Assembly (NCBI RefSeq): GCF_001562255.1
Contig: NZ_CP014301.1
Location: 2,976,001 to 3,040,000 of the forward strand
Source: Bosea sp. PAMC 26642
GTDB taxonomy: Bacteria; Pseudomonadota; Alphaproteobacteria; Rhizobiales; Beijerinckiaceae
DNA: 64,000 nt
Reading direction: 5' to 3'
A program made the translations under genes and the position numbers. Positions 7,947 through 16,420 of this stretch are shown one piece after another. The notes under the pieces are model-generated. The model worked only from the letters and a program-made list of their open reading frames with translations, had not been told where the DNA came from and did no database searches. Within the stretch, counting starts at the first letter, position 1. The number at the start of each line of letters is the position of its first letter.

Positions 7947-10298
7947 ATGACCGAGCGACGAGCCTCGACCGAGCCCCCTCTCCCCTTGGGGGAGAGGGCT
8001 GGGGTGAGGGAAGGCAAAACCTTGCCGGATTTGCGCGTCCTTTCCCTCATCCGTCAGCGCTTCGCGCTGCCACCTTCTCCCCCGAGGGGAGAAGGACGCG
8101 CCCGACGCTTACGCAAACTGAAGGTCGCGGTCGCCGTCGGCGCTCTGATTGTCACTGCAACCACCGCCGCCCTCTACCACTACGCCACCACCCTCCCGCC
8201 GCTCGACCTCGCCGCCGCATCCGAACGCTCGACCGTGGTGCTCGACCGCGAGGGCAAACTGCTGCGCCCCTTCCTGACGCAGGACGGCCGCTGGAAGCTT
8301 CCCGTCACGAGCGCGGACGTCGATCCGCGCTATCTCGCCATGCTCAAGGCCTATGAGGACAGGCGCTTCGACAGCCATTCCGGCATCGACCCGCTCGGCA
8401 TGCTGCGCGCCGCAGGCCAGATGCTGGCGAACGGCCGGATCGTCTCGGGCGGATCGACGCTGACCATGCAGGTCGCGCGCCTGCTGGAGCCGCGCGAGGA
8501 GCGCTCGCCTTCGGCCAAGCTGCGCCAGGCGATGCGCGCGCTCGAACTCGAACGGCGCTTCGACAAGACGCAGATCCTCGACCATTACCTCACGCTCGCG
8601 CCCTTCGGCGGTAATCTCGAAGGCGTCCGCGCCGCGAGCTTCGCCTATTTCGGCAAGGAGCCCAAGCGCCTCTCGACCGCCGAGGCCGCGCTCCTCGTCG
8701 CGCTGCCGCAATCGCCCGAGACGCGCCGGCCGGACCGCTTCGAGCAGGCGGCGCGCAAGGCCCGCGAGCGCGTGCTCGCCCGTGTCGAGGCGGCCGGACT
8801 CGCAACCGTATCGGAAGTCGCCGCCGCACGCGAGGAGCCGATCCCGACCACGCGAAAACCGTTTCCGAACCTCGCGCCCCATGTCGCCGAACAGGTCGTG
8901 GCGGAGGCGGACGGCGACCCCGTCCATCGCCTGACGATCGATGCGCGGCTGCAGGCCAATCTCGAAAATCTCGCCCGCGAGCGCGCCCAGAACCTTAGCC
9001 CCCAGCTCTCGATCGCGATCCTAGCCGTCGACAACGAGACCGGCGAGGTCCGTGCCTCTGTCGGCGGCGTCGACTATTTCGCGGCCGAGCGCGCCGGCTC
9101 GCTCGACCTGACGCGCGCTTTGCGCTCGCCGGGCTCGGCGCTGAAGCCCTTCATCTACGCGCTCGCCTTCGACAACGGCATCGCCCATCCCGAGACGATG
9201 CTGGAAGACCGGCCGACGCGCTATGGCAGTTATGTCCCCGAGAATTTCGACATGACCTTCCAGGGCATGGTCAGCGCGCGCCGGGCTCTGCAGCTCTCGC
9301 TCAACGTGCCGGCGGTCGAGCTGCTCTCGGCGGTCGGTCCGCAGCGCTTCCTGTCGCGCCTGCGCGATGCGGGTGCGGCCATCGCCATGCCGAAGGAGGG
9401 CGGCGCACCGGGGCTCGCGGTGGGGCTCGGCGGACTGGGGATCACGCTGCAGGACCTGACGCGGCTCTATGTCGGCTTGGCGCGGGGCGGCGGGATGACG
9501 GCGCTCAGGGTGAGGGACGGCAATTGTCCCCGCGCCGTCATTCCGGGCGACCGCAGGGAGACCCGGAATCCATGCCTAAACCGTTCCGGAATGGATCCCG
9601 GGTCTACGCTGCGCTCCGCCCGGGATGACGGCGTGGTTCCATTGAATGAGACCGATGCAACCCGTCTCGTCGACCCCGTCGCGGCCTGGTACGTCGCCGA
9701 CACCCTGCTTGGCGCGCCGGCTCCGCTCAACGCCGTGCCCGGCCGCATCGCCTACAAGACCGGCACCTCCTACGGCTATCGCGACGCCTGGGCCGTCGGT
9801 TTCGACCGCAGGCACACCATCGGCGTCTGGGTCGGCCGGGCCGACAACGGCGCGGTGCCAGGCCTCGTCGGGCGCGTCGTCGCAGCGCCGATCCTGTTCG
9901 ACGCCTTCGCGCGGCTCGGCATCGATCCGCGCCCCTTCCCGCAGCCACCGGACGCGATCGTCTCCAATGCGGCGCATCTGCCGCCGCCGCTGCGCCATCT
10001 GCGTCAGGACGTGCCCAAGACGGTGGCGGCCATGACAACGCCTGCGCTCAGGCTCGCCTTCCCGCCCGAGGGCGCAAGGATCGACCTCGCCGGCTCGGGA
10101 ATGGACGGCAGGGGCCAGCTCAACCTCAAGGTCGCAGGCGGCGCGCCGCCCTACACCTGGCTGGTTGACGGCGCCCCGGTGCTGGAACCGACGCGCCGGC
10201 GCGAGGCAACCTGGCAGCCCGGCGGCAAGGGCTTCGTCCGGATCTCGGTCATCGACGGAACGGGCGCGAGCGAGAGCGTCTCGGTGCGGCTGCAGTAG
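7947..10298 (+). CDS. pbpC: Penicillin-binding protein 1C (bifunctional glycosyltransferase/transpeptidase) carrying two in-frame repeat insertions
   Basis: Class A PBP of about 783 residues. A signal-anchor helix (VAVAVGALIVTATTAALYHY) lies near residues 58-80. The GT51 domain has EDRRFDSHSGID near 136, with the catalytic Glu, and GGSTLTMQVARL near 167. The transpeptidase domain has SALK near 397, SLN, and KTGTSYG near 603. A BiPBP_C-type beta domain closes the protein. The ATG at 7947 is preferred to one at 7923 that would overlap the upstream gene; the stop of that gene lies 4 nt before. Two palindromic repeats are translated in frame: about residues 10-50 in the cytosolic tail and about 529-562 between the SLN and KTG motifs. 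All catalytic motifs are intact, so the protein is probably functional. Confidence 0.92.
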   Translation: MTERRASTEPPLPLGERAGVREGKTLPDLRVLSLIRQRFALPPSPPRGEGRARRLRKLKVAVAVGALIVTATTAALYHYATTLPPLDLAAASERSTVVLDREGKLLRPFLTQDGRWKLPVTSADVDPRYLAMLKAYEDRRFDSHSGIDPLGMLRAAGQMLANGRIVSGGSTLTMQVARLLEPREERSPSAKLRQAMRALELERRFDKTQILDHYLTLAPFGGNLEGVRAASFAYFGKEPKRLSTAEAALLVALPQSPETRRPDRFEQAARKARERVLARVEAAGLATVSEVAAAREEPIPTTRKPFPNLAPHVAEQVVAEADGDPVHRLTIDARLQANLENLARERAQNLSPQLSIAILAVDNETGEVRASVGGVDYFAAERAGSLDLTRALRSPGSALKPFIYALAFDNGIAHPETMLEDRPTRYGSYVPENFDMTFQGMVSARRALQLSLNVPAVELLSAVGPQRFLSRLRDAGAAIAMPKEGGAPGLAVGLGGLGITLQDLTRLYVGLARGGGMTALRVRDGNCPRAVIPGDRRETRNPCLNRSGMDPGSTLRSARDDGVVPLNETDATRLVDPVAAWYVADTLLGAPAPLNAVPGRIAYKTGTSYGYRDAWAVGFDRRHTIGVWVGRADNGAVPGLVGRVVAAPILFDAFARLGIDPRPFPQPPDAIVSNAAHLPPPLRHLRQDVPKTVAAMTTPALRLAFPPEGARIDLAGSGMDGRGQLNLKVAGGAPPYTWLVDGAPVLEPTRRREATWQPGGKGFVRISVIDGTGASESVSVRLQ
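7974..8095. repeat. Palindromic repeat A, copy 2, inside the 5' end of pbpC
   Basis: It opens with CCCCCTCTCCCC and GGGGGAGAGGG, passes through GGGTGAGGGAAGG, and closes with the mirror CTTTCCCTCATCC and CACCTTCTCCCC...GGGGAGAAGG. It is read in frame as an arginine/proline-rich cytosolic tail of PBP1C upstream of the membrane anchor. Confidence 0.85.
9534..9632. repeat. Palindromic repeat B, copy 1, in frame inside the pbpC transpeptidase domain
   Basis: It begins GCCGTCATTCCGGGCG and ends CGCCCGGGATGACGGC, with an inner GGAATCC...GGATCC pair, so it forms a long imperfect hairpin. Its length is a multiple of three and it has no stop in the reading frame of pbpC. It adds about 33 residues containing VIPGDRRETRNP and LRSARDDG. 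The same element occurs between genes elsewhere in the window. Confidence 0.9.
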
Positions 10299-10305
10299 AA
10301 CCATC

Positions 10306-10453
10306 CCGTCATTCCGGGGCAGGCCGCAGGCCTGAGCCCGGAACCCATAACCACCGGCCGTCCCCAAAAAAGCCGACAACGGCGTCGTTGTATCGAGAAA
10401 CGTCGTGGTTATGGGTTCCGGGCTCTTCGCTTCGCGAAGCCCCGGAATGACGA
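10306..10453. repeat. Palindromic repeat B, copy 2, between convergent pbpC and the RND permease gene
   Basis: The outer arms CCCGTCATTCCGGGGC and GCCCCGGAATGACG, and the inner arms GAGCCCGGAACCCATAACCA and TGGTTATGGGTTCCGGGCTC, pair to form a very long hairpin. It lies between two converging genes and could act as a bidirectional transcription stop, although there is no T-tract. Confidence 0.9.
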
Positions 10454-10459
10454 CAGCGC

Positions 10460-13400
10460 TTACTCCGCCGGTTGCGGATGCGCCTGATGTGCGGCCGCCT
10501 CGCCTTGCACCACCCGCTGCTTGCGCGCGAGATAGGTGTAGGCGACCGGCACCACATAGAGCGTCAGCAGCGTGCCGAAGCTCATGCCGCCGACGATGAC
10601 CCAGCCGATCTGCGAGCGGCTTTCGGCGCCGGCACCCGAGGCCAGCGCCAGCGGCACCGCGCCCAGCACCATCGCGCCGGTCGTCATCAGGATCGGGCGC
10701 AGGCGCAGTTCCGCCGCCTCGACGAGCGCATCGACCATCTCCTTGCCCTCTTCACGCAGCTGGTTGGTGAATTCGAGGATCAGGATGCCGTGCTTGGTGA
10801 TGAGGCCGACCAGCGTGATCAGGCCGATCTGGCTGTAGACGTTCATCGTGCCGCCGGTGAACCACAACGCCGCCAATGCGCCCGTCAGCGACAGCGGCAC
10901 CGAGACCATGATCACGATCGGATCCACGAAGCTCTCGAACTGCGCCGCCAGGACCAGATAGATGAAGCCCAGCGCCAGCAGGAAGACGATCGCGATCGAC
11001 GAGCCCGACTGCTTGAATTCGCGGCTCTGGCCGGAATAGTCGATCTGCACCGTGGTCGGCAGCACCTTGGCCGCCGCCCGCTCCAGCACGGCCAGCGCGT
11101 CGCCAAGCGAATAGCCGGGCGCTGGCACCGCCGTGATCGTCGCCGAACGCAGCTGGTTGAAGCGGATCAGCTCCTTGGGCGCGACGTTCTCCTCGATCTT
11201 GACGAGGCTCGACAGCTGCACGACCGCGCCATTGCGGCCCATCAGATAGATCGTCTGCAGCGCCTGGGGCGTATTGCGATCCTGACCCTCGACCTGAACG
11301 ACGACGTCGTATTGCTCGCCGTTCATATTGAAGCGCGTCACCTGGCGTCCACCCAGCAGCGTCTCCATAGTGCGTCCGATGACGTCGACGCCGACGCCAA
11401 GATCGGCAGCGCGCTGCCGGTCGATCGAGACCTTCAGCTGCGGCTTGTCGAGGATCAGGTTCGATTCGAGATTGGTCAGCACCGGCGAGCCCGAGACCTC
11501 GGCCAGGACTTGGTCGACATAGCCCTTGATCTGCTCGTAGGGCTCGGCCGAGCGCAGCACGAATTCGACCGGCTTCGTATTGGCGCCGCCACCGCCGAGC
11601 GAAGGCGGGTTCGTCGCGAACAGCCGGATGCCGGGAATCTGCGACAGGCCCTTGTTGATATCGGCGACGATGTCCTGCTGCTTGCGGCCGCGCTCCTCCC
11701 ACGGCTTCAGCCGGGCGAAGGCGATGGCCCGCGTCACATCAGGAAAACCGACGATAACGAGATAGTTCTGCACCTCCGGCAGCTTCGAGAAGAAATCCTC
11801 GACGCGGCGGGCATAATCGGCGGTGAAGGCCAACGTCGCCCCCTCCGGCGCGACACCGATGGCCGTGACCGTGCCCCGATCCTCCACCGGCGCGAGCTCG
11901 GAGCGCAGGCTTGTGAAGAAGAAATAGCTGCCGCCGGCGACCACGAGCGCCAGCACGACGATCACCGGGCGCACCGACAGCGCCGCGCGCAGGGACCGCT
12001 TGTAGCCGCGCGACATCGCATCGAAGCCGCGTTCGAGCAGGTTGTAGAGCCAGCCATGCGAACTCTCGTGCTTGAGCAGCTTGGCGCACATCATCGGCGT
12101 CAGCGTCAGCGCCACGAAGCCCGAGACCAGCACGGCGCCCGCCAACGTCAGCGCGAATTCGACGAAAAGCTTGCCGGTACGACCCGTCGAGAACGCCATC
12201 GGCGCATAGACGGCAACCAGCGTCAGTGTCATCGCGATGACCGCGAAGGCGATCTCCTTGATGCCGCGGATCGCCGCCGCATTCGACTCCATGCCGTCCT
12301 CGATATGGCGATGGACGTTTTCCAGAACCACGATCGCGTCGTCGACCACGAGCCCGATCGCCAGCACCATCGAGAGCAGCGTCAGCGTGTTCACGGTGAA
12401 GCCGAAGGCATACATCAGCGCGAACGCGCCGATCAGCGAGACCGGGATCGTGACGAGCGGAATCAGCGTCGCGCGCAGCGAGCGCAGGAACAGGAAGATG
12501 ATCAGCACGACGAGCACGACGGCCTCGGCGATCGTGGTGTAGACCGCCTTGATCGAGCGATCGATGAATATCGAGGTGTCGTAGGAGGTCGCGATGCTCA
12601 TGCCGTCGGGCAGATCCTCGGTGATCCCCGGCAGCGCGGCCGTGATGCCCGACGACACGTCGAGCGGGTTCGCCGTGGCCTGCTTGACGATGCCGATCGT
12701 GACCGATGGCTTGCCCGAGAACCACGCCGCATTGCGCTCAGCGAGCGCGCCGAGTTCGACCCGGCCAATGTCGCGCATCCGCACCGGGAAGCCAGTGACG
12801 TCCTTGACCACGATCTCGCCGAACTGCTCGGGCGTCGTCAGGCTGGTCTGCGACAGCACGGTGAATTCGCGGTTGTTGCTTTCGATCCGGCCCGAGGGGA
12901 TCTCGACGTTCTGCGAGCGCAGCGCCGCCTCGATCTCCTGCACGGTGATGGCATAGGCCGCCATGCGCGAGCGATCGAGCCAGATCCGCATGGCGTAGCG
13001 CCGCTCGCCCTGGATGCGGACTTCGGCGACGCCGGTGATGTTCTGGACGCGGTCTGTGATGAAACGGTCGGCGAAGTCTGTCAGCTCGAGCGGGTTGTGC
13101 CGCGAACTGGTCAGCGACAGATACATGATCGGCTGCGCGTCGGCCTCGACCTTGGCGATGATAGGCTCGTCGATCTCGGTCGGCATGCGGCCGCGCACGC
13201 GGCCGACCCGGTCGCGCACGTCCGACGCCGCGACGTCGGGGTCGACATCTGGCCGGAAGCGCACGGAGATGTTGCTGCTCTCCTGGCGGCTGGTCGAGGA
13301 GATGATCTCGATGCCCTCGATGCCGGCGATCGAGTTCTCCAGGATCTGGGTGACCTGGGTCTCGATGATCTCGGCGCTGGCGCCGACATAGGTCGTGCGG

Positions 13401-13540
13401 ACGGAGACGATCGGCTCGTCGATATTAGGGTATTCGCGCACCGTCAGCCGGCCATAGGAGACGATGCCGATCAGGACGACGAGCAGGCTCAGAACGGTCG
13501 AGAGGACCGGCCTGCGGACGAAGAGCTCGAACAGGCTCAT
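10460..13540 (-). CDS. RND-family efflux permease (HAE1 type)
   Basis: Inner-membrane proton-driven drug/solute exporter of 1026 residues, the standard HAE1 length. It starts MSLFELFVRRPVLSTVLSLLVVLIG with the first transmembrane helix, then the periplasmic REYPNIDEPIVSV porter motif. The proton-relay helix contains the family-typical GLVVDDAIVVLENVHRHIEDG, with adjacent Asp residues. The second half repeats the fold (GLITKHGILILEFTNQLREEG). It overlaps the upstream adaptor gene by four bases (ATGA), indicating translational coupling. No outer-membrane channel gene accompanies the pair, so a TolC-like protein must be encoded elsewhere. Substrates cannot be predicted. Confidence 0.95.
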   Translation of the reverse strand: MSLFELFVRRPVLSTVLSLLVVLIGIVSYGRLTVREYPNIDEPIVSVRTTYVGASAEIIETQVTQILENSIAGIEGIEIISSTSRQESSNISVRFRPDVDPDVAASDVRDRVGRVRGRMPTEIDEPIIAKVEADAQPIMYLSLTSSRHNPLELTDFADRFITDRVQNITGVAEVRIQGERRYAMRIWLDRSRMAAYAITVQEIEAALRSQNVEIPSGRIESNNREFTVLSQTSLTTPEQFGEIVVKDVTGFPVRMRDIGRVELGALAERNAAWFSGKPSVTIGIVKQATANPLDVSSGITAALPGITEDLPDGMSIATSYDTSIFIDRSIKAVYTTIAEAVVLVVLIIFLFLRSLRATLIPLVTIPVSLIGAFALMYAFGFTVNTLTLLSMVLAIGLVVDDAIVVLENVHRHIEDGMESNAAAIRGIKEIAFAVIAMTLTLVAVYAPMAFSTGRTGKLFVEFALTLAGAVLVSGFVALTLTPMMCAKLLKHESSHGWLYNLLERGFDAMSRGYKRSLRAALSVRPVIVVLALVVAGGSYFFFTSLRSELAPVEDRGTVTAIGVAPEGATLAFTADYARRVEDFFSKLPEVQNYLVIVGFPDVTRAIAFARLKPWEERGRKQQDIVADINKGLSQIPGIRLFATNPPSLGGGGANTKPVEFVLRSAEPYEQIKGYVDQVLAEVSGSPVLTNLESNLILDKPQLKVSIDRQRAADLGVGVDVIGRTMETLLGGRQVTRFNMNGEQYDVVVQVEGQDRNTPQALQTIYLMGRNGAVVQLSSLVKIEENVAPKELIRFNQLRSATITAVPAPGYSLGDALAVLERAAAKVLPTTVQIDYSGQSREFKQSGSSIAIVFLLALGFIYLVLAAQFESFVDPIVIMVSVPLSLTGALAALWFTGGTMNVYSQIGLITLVGLITKHGILILEFTNQLREEGKEMVDALVEAAELRLRPILMTTGAMVLGAVPLALASGAGAESRSQIGWVIVGGMSFGTLLTLYVVPVAYTYLARKQRVVQGEAAAHQAHPQPAE

Positions 13541-14643
13541 GGCTGCGCGACCGGCAGCGCGCTGGTCTGCACCGGCGCCGGCGCGTTCTTGATCGAGACC
13601 GTCGCGCCGTCGCGCAGCCGCATCTGGCCGGCGCTAACGAGCTGCATCTGCGCTGTCAGGCCCTTCACGATCTCGACTTTGCCGGGCAGGCGTCGCCCGA
13701 GCTGGACGGGCACGCGCTTGGCCTTGCCGTTCTCGACGATGTAGACGATCTTGCCCGTACCGTCGGGCACCACCGCAGTCTCCGGCACGATCAGGGCGTT
13801 TTCGCGCTGATCGACGACGATGACGATGCGCCCGAACAGGCCGGGCTTCAGCACCAGATCGGCATTGGGGATCGCGGCGCGCAGCCGGATGGCACGGCCG
13901 TTGATGTCGACAACCGGGTCGATCGCGAAGATCTTGCCCTCGAAATCGCGGCCCGGCACGGCGTCGACCTTGACCTGGATCGGCTGGCCGACCTTGACGC
14001 GCGACAGGAAGATTTCGGGCACGCGGAAATCGACCTTGATCGGGTCGATATTGGTCAGGGTGATCAGCGTCTTGCCGACGGAGACATAATCGCCGACGCC
14101 GACTGAGCGCAGGCCGACGACACCGTGGAAAGGCGCCACGATCGTCGACTGCGCCAGCTTGGCCTGCGAGAGCTGGACCCGCGCCTCGTTGGAGGCGAGC
14201 TGGGCCGTGGCCTGTTCGAGCGCGACCTGCGTGCCCGCGCCGCGCTGGACCAGCGACTGGTTGCGCTGGAAGGTGTCGCGCGCCAGGCTCAGATCCGCCT
14301 GGGCTTGCTTGAGTTCCGCATCGAGGATGGCTGTGTCGAGCTTGACCAGCTCCTGTCCCTTTTTGACACGCTCGCCTTCCTTGAAGCCGAGCGATATGAC
14401 GCGACCCGCGATCTCCGGCGCAATCACCACGGATTCATCCGCCGCAAGGGTACCGAGCGCCTCGACCTCCTCGTTGACGGTCGCGACCTCGATCTTGCCG
14501 ATCTCGATGGGCACGCCCGTGGTCTGCGGTGCCGTCGCGGCGCGCGCCTGTGTCGGCTCCGCACCGGCCCTGAAATGGCGGTAGCCATAATAGCCGCCAC
14601 CGGCCAGGCCGGCCACGAGAAGGAGAAGGGCAAACCGCTTCAT
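13537..14643 (-). CDS. RND efflux periplasmic adaptor subunit (membrane fusion protein)
   Basis: A protein of 368 residues with an N-terminal membrane anchor or signal (RFALLLLVAGLAGGGYYGY). A lipoyl/barrel-sandwich region (GRVISLGFKEGERVKKGQELVKLDT) is split by an alpha-helical hairpin (ELKQAQADLSLARDTFQRNQ). Beta-barrel and membrane-proximal domains follow (GLFGRIVIVVDQRENALIVPETAV). It links the inner-membrane permease to an outer-membrane channel. It is the first gene of a two-gene operon; the divergent TetR gene begins about 80 bp upstream, with a palindromic operator in between. Confidence 0.95.
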   Translation of the reverse strand: MKRFALLLLVAGLAGGGYYGYRHFRAGAEPTQARAATAPQTTGVPIEIGKIEVATVNEEVEALGTLAADESVVIAPEIAGRVISLGFKEGERVKKGQELVKLDTAILDAELKQAQADLSLARDTFQRNQSLVQRGAGTQVALEQATAQLASNEARVQLSQAKLAQSTIVAPFHGVVGLRSVGVGDYVSVGKTLITLTNIDPIKVDFRVPEIFLSRVKVGQPIQVKVDAVPGRDFEGKIFAIDPVVDINGRAIRLRAAIPNADLVLKPGLFGRIVIVVDQRENALIVPETAVVPDGTGKIVYIVENGKAKRVPVQLGRRLPGKVEIVKGLTAQMQLVSAGQMRLRDGATVSIKNAPAPVQTSALPVAQP

Positions 14644-14679
14644 AGGACTGGACGCTCCGGGGCAGCGTGACTAACTTGG

Positions 14680-14694
14680 ACTGGACGGTCCAGT
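14680..14694. promoter_or_regulatory. Perfect 15-bp palindrome between tetR-type gene and RND operon, probable operator
   Basis: ACTGGAC-G-GTCCAGT is a perfect inverted repeat 37 bp upstream of the adaptor gene start and 27 bp upstream of the regulator start, in a divergent intergenic region of under 80 bp. This is the usual placement of an operator for a TetR repressor that controls both its own gene and the pump. A degenerate half-copy (GGACTGGACGCTCC) lies at about 14645-14658. Confidence 0.75.
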
Positions 14695-14721
14695 TTGATA
14701 AGAGACCATATGGGCGGAAGC

Positions 14722-15390
14722 ATGGCTGAATCAACCTCACTCCGGGACCCGGTCGCGACCGGAGAGCAAGCAAGGCGCTTGCCAGCGGAGAAATCGCGTC
14801 CCGACAAGCACCACGCGATTACCAAGGCCGCGTCGGAAATGTTCCTGGCGGAGGGCTTCGAGCGCGCCAGCCTCGACCAGATCGCGCATCGCGCCGGCGT
14901 CTCCAAGCAGACCATCTACAGCCACTTCGCCGACAAGAAGGCCCTGTTTCGCGCGATTTCGGCCGAACTCACCGAAAAGCTGACGATTCCGCTGAAGCAG
15001 CCGGCAGGACATGGCGACCTTCGCAGCGTCCTGCTGCGCCTCGGCGAGGATGCGCTCGCGATGATGACAAACCCCGCCTCGCTTGACTTGCACCGGCTCA
15101 TCGTCAGCGCCGCCTCGCAGTTCCCGGAACTCGGCCGCGCCGCCTATGAAGCGGGCGCCCTGCGCATGATCGACGATCTTGCCACCCTGCTCACACAGCG
15201 ATCACAAATCGGTGACGGCCTGAAGCAGCCGGTCGGCCCGAAGCAGGCCAGGGTCATGGCCGAGCAGTTCGTCGGAATGTTGCGGGGCTTCCACCAGATT
15301 CGCGGATTGCTCGGGGTCAAGCCGGTCCCGGCCGCGCAGCGAAAGGCCTATGTCGGCGCCTGCGTCGACATGCTGCTGCGCGGCGCCTGA
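14722..15390 (+). CDS. TetR/AcrR-family transcriptional repressor of the adjacent RND pump
   Basis: About 222 residues from the ATG at 14722, which has GGCGGAAG just upstream; an ATG at 14710 and a TTG at 14695 are alternative in-frame starts. The N-terminal helix-turn-helix is textbook TetR ([28 protein letters not shown], about residues 50-80). The C-terminal ligand domain resembles the AefR-like group. Divergent orientation from the efflux operon and the palindrome between them support ligand-relieved repression of the pump and of itself. The ligand is unknown. Confidence 0.92.
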   Translation: MAESTSLRDPVATGEQARRLPAEKSRPDKHHAITKAASEMFLAEGFERASLDQIAHRAGVSKQTIYSHFADKKALFRAISAELTEKLTIPLKQPAGHGDLRSVLLRLGEDALAMMTNPASLDLHRLIVSAASQFPELGRAAYEAGALRMIDDLATLLTQRSQIGDGLKQPVGPKQARVMAEQFVGMLRGFHQIRGLLGVKPVPAAQRKAYVGACVDMLLRGA

Positions 15391-15420
15391 CATCGCTATG
15401 GATGTCGACGCCGCTCGGCC

Positions 15421-15450
15421 CTGTCACCACCCTGTCATCTGCTCTGTCTA
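15421..15450 (+). promoter_or_regulatory. Pho box (PhoB site) upstream of phnC
   Basis: CTGTCAC at 15421 and CTGTCAT at 15432 are direct repeats with an 11-bp period, matching the known PhoB box (two CTGTCAT units 4 bp apart). A third, weaker unit, CTGTCTA, begins at 15444. It lies about 90 bp upstream of phnC, so the phosphonate uptake operon is predicted to be induced by phosphate starvation. Confidence 0.75.
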
Positions 15451-15536
15451 GCTGATCATCCTGTTCAGGAGCGCGACCCCGCCCGGCCACAAGCCGCCGG
15501 GCAATGTCGCGCCCGGCAGGCGAGCGGAACCCCGGC

Positions 15537-16355
15537 ATGCTGCGCATCGAAGGCCTGACCAAGCGCTTCAGCGATAAGGCTGCCGTGGACAATGTCACGC
15601 TCGACCTCCCCAAAGGCGAGATGGTCGGCATCATCGGCCGCTCGGGCGCGGGCAAGTCGACGCTGCTGCGCATGATCAACCGCCTCGCCGAGCCCAGCGC
15701 GGGCCGCATCCTTTCGGAGGATCGCGACGTTACGGGACTGCACGGCGCGGCATTGCGCGCCTGGCGCCGCGACACGGCGATGATCTTCCAGCAGTTCAAC
15801 CTTGTCGGCCGCCTCGACGTGCTGACCAATGTCCTGCTCGGCCGGCTGAACCACCGCTCCGCCATGCTGACCCTGGTCAAGCATTTCTCGCAAGACGACA
15901 AGATCCGCGCCATCGCCGCGCTGGAGCGGCTCGACATGGGCCATCTGCTGTCCCAGCGCGCCGAGACGCTCTCGGGCGGCCAGCAGCAGCGCGTTGCCAT
16001 CGCCCGCGCCCTGGTGCAGGAGCCCAAGATCATCCTCGCCGACGAGCCGATCGCCTCGCTCGACCCGCGCAATACTCAGGTGGTGATGGACGCGCTATTC
16101 CGGATCAATCGCGAGGATGGCATCACCGTCGTCTGCAACCTGCATCACCTCGATATCGCGTCGAAATACTGCGACCGGCTGATCGGCATGGCCGCCGGCA
16201 AGGTCGTCTTCGACGGCCCGCCGCATCAGCTGACCAGTGAGGTCGCGGCCGCGCTTTACGGCATCGAGGCCAGGGATGCCGGCGCCGAAGCACTCGACGC
16301 GCTCGACGTCATCGCCGGCGAAGAAGCCCGGCGCGCCAAGCAGAATGCCGCCTGA
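15537..16355 (+). CDS. phnC: Phosphonate ABC transporter ATP-binding protein PhnC
   Basis: ATPase of the phosphonate importer, about 272 residues from the ATG at 15537. An ATG at 15504 would add 11 poorly conserved residues, whereas family members begin close to [11 protein letters not shown]. It has Walker A (GRSGAGKST), Q-loop (FQQFNLV), signature ([15 protein letters not shown]) and Walker B ([12 protein letters not shown]), plus the PhnC-type switch region CNLHHLDIA. It is the first gene of phnCDEE behind a Pho box. The C-terminal tail (about 25 residues after EARDAG) is a little longer than usual. Confidence 0.95.
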   Translation: MLRIEGLTKRFSDKAAVDNVTLDLPKGEMVGIIGRSGAGKSTLLRMINRLAEPSAGRILSEDRDVTGLHGAALRAWRRDTAMIFQQFNLVGRLDVLTNVLLGRLNHRSAMLTLVKHFSQDDKIRAIAALERLDMGHLLSQRAETLSGGQQQRVAIARALVQEPKIILADEPIASLDPRNTQVVMDALFRINREDGITVVCNLHHLDIASKYCDRLIGMAAGKVVFDGPPHQLTSEVAAALYGIEARDAGAEALDALDVIAGEEARRAKQNAA

Positions 16356-16420
16356 GTCGACTATCGCCTCTGCCAACGCCTGAAGATCACAACACGAACC
16401 GACTGCAACAGGAGCACACC

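Noticed and set aside
5273..8050. A 925-codon open frame opposite the alpha-2-macroglobulin gene
   Set aside because: Composition is that of a mirrored high-GC gene; no recognisable motif, and it covers the thioester-containing A2M coding region.
10472..13744. A 1090-codon open frame opposite the RND permease gene
   Set aside because: Its product is Arg/Asp/His-rich low-complexity sequence without domain motifs, while the minus strand encodes a full-length permease with every expected motif. Long antisense frames are normal in high-GC DNA.
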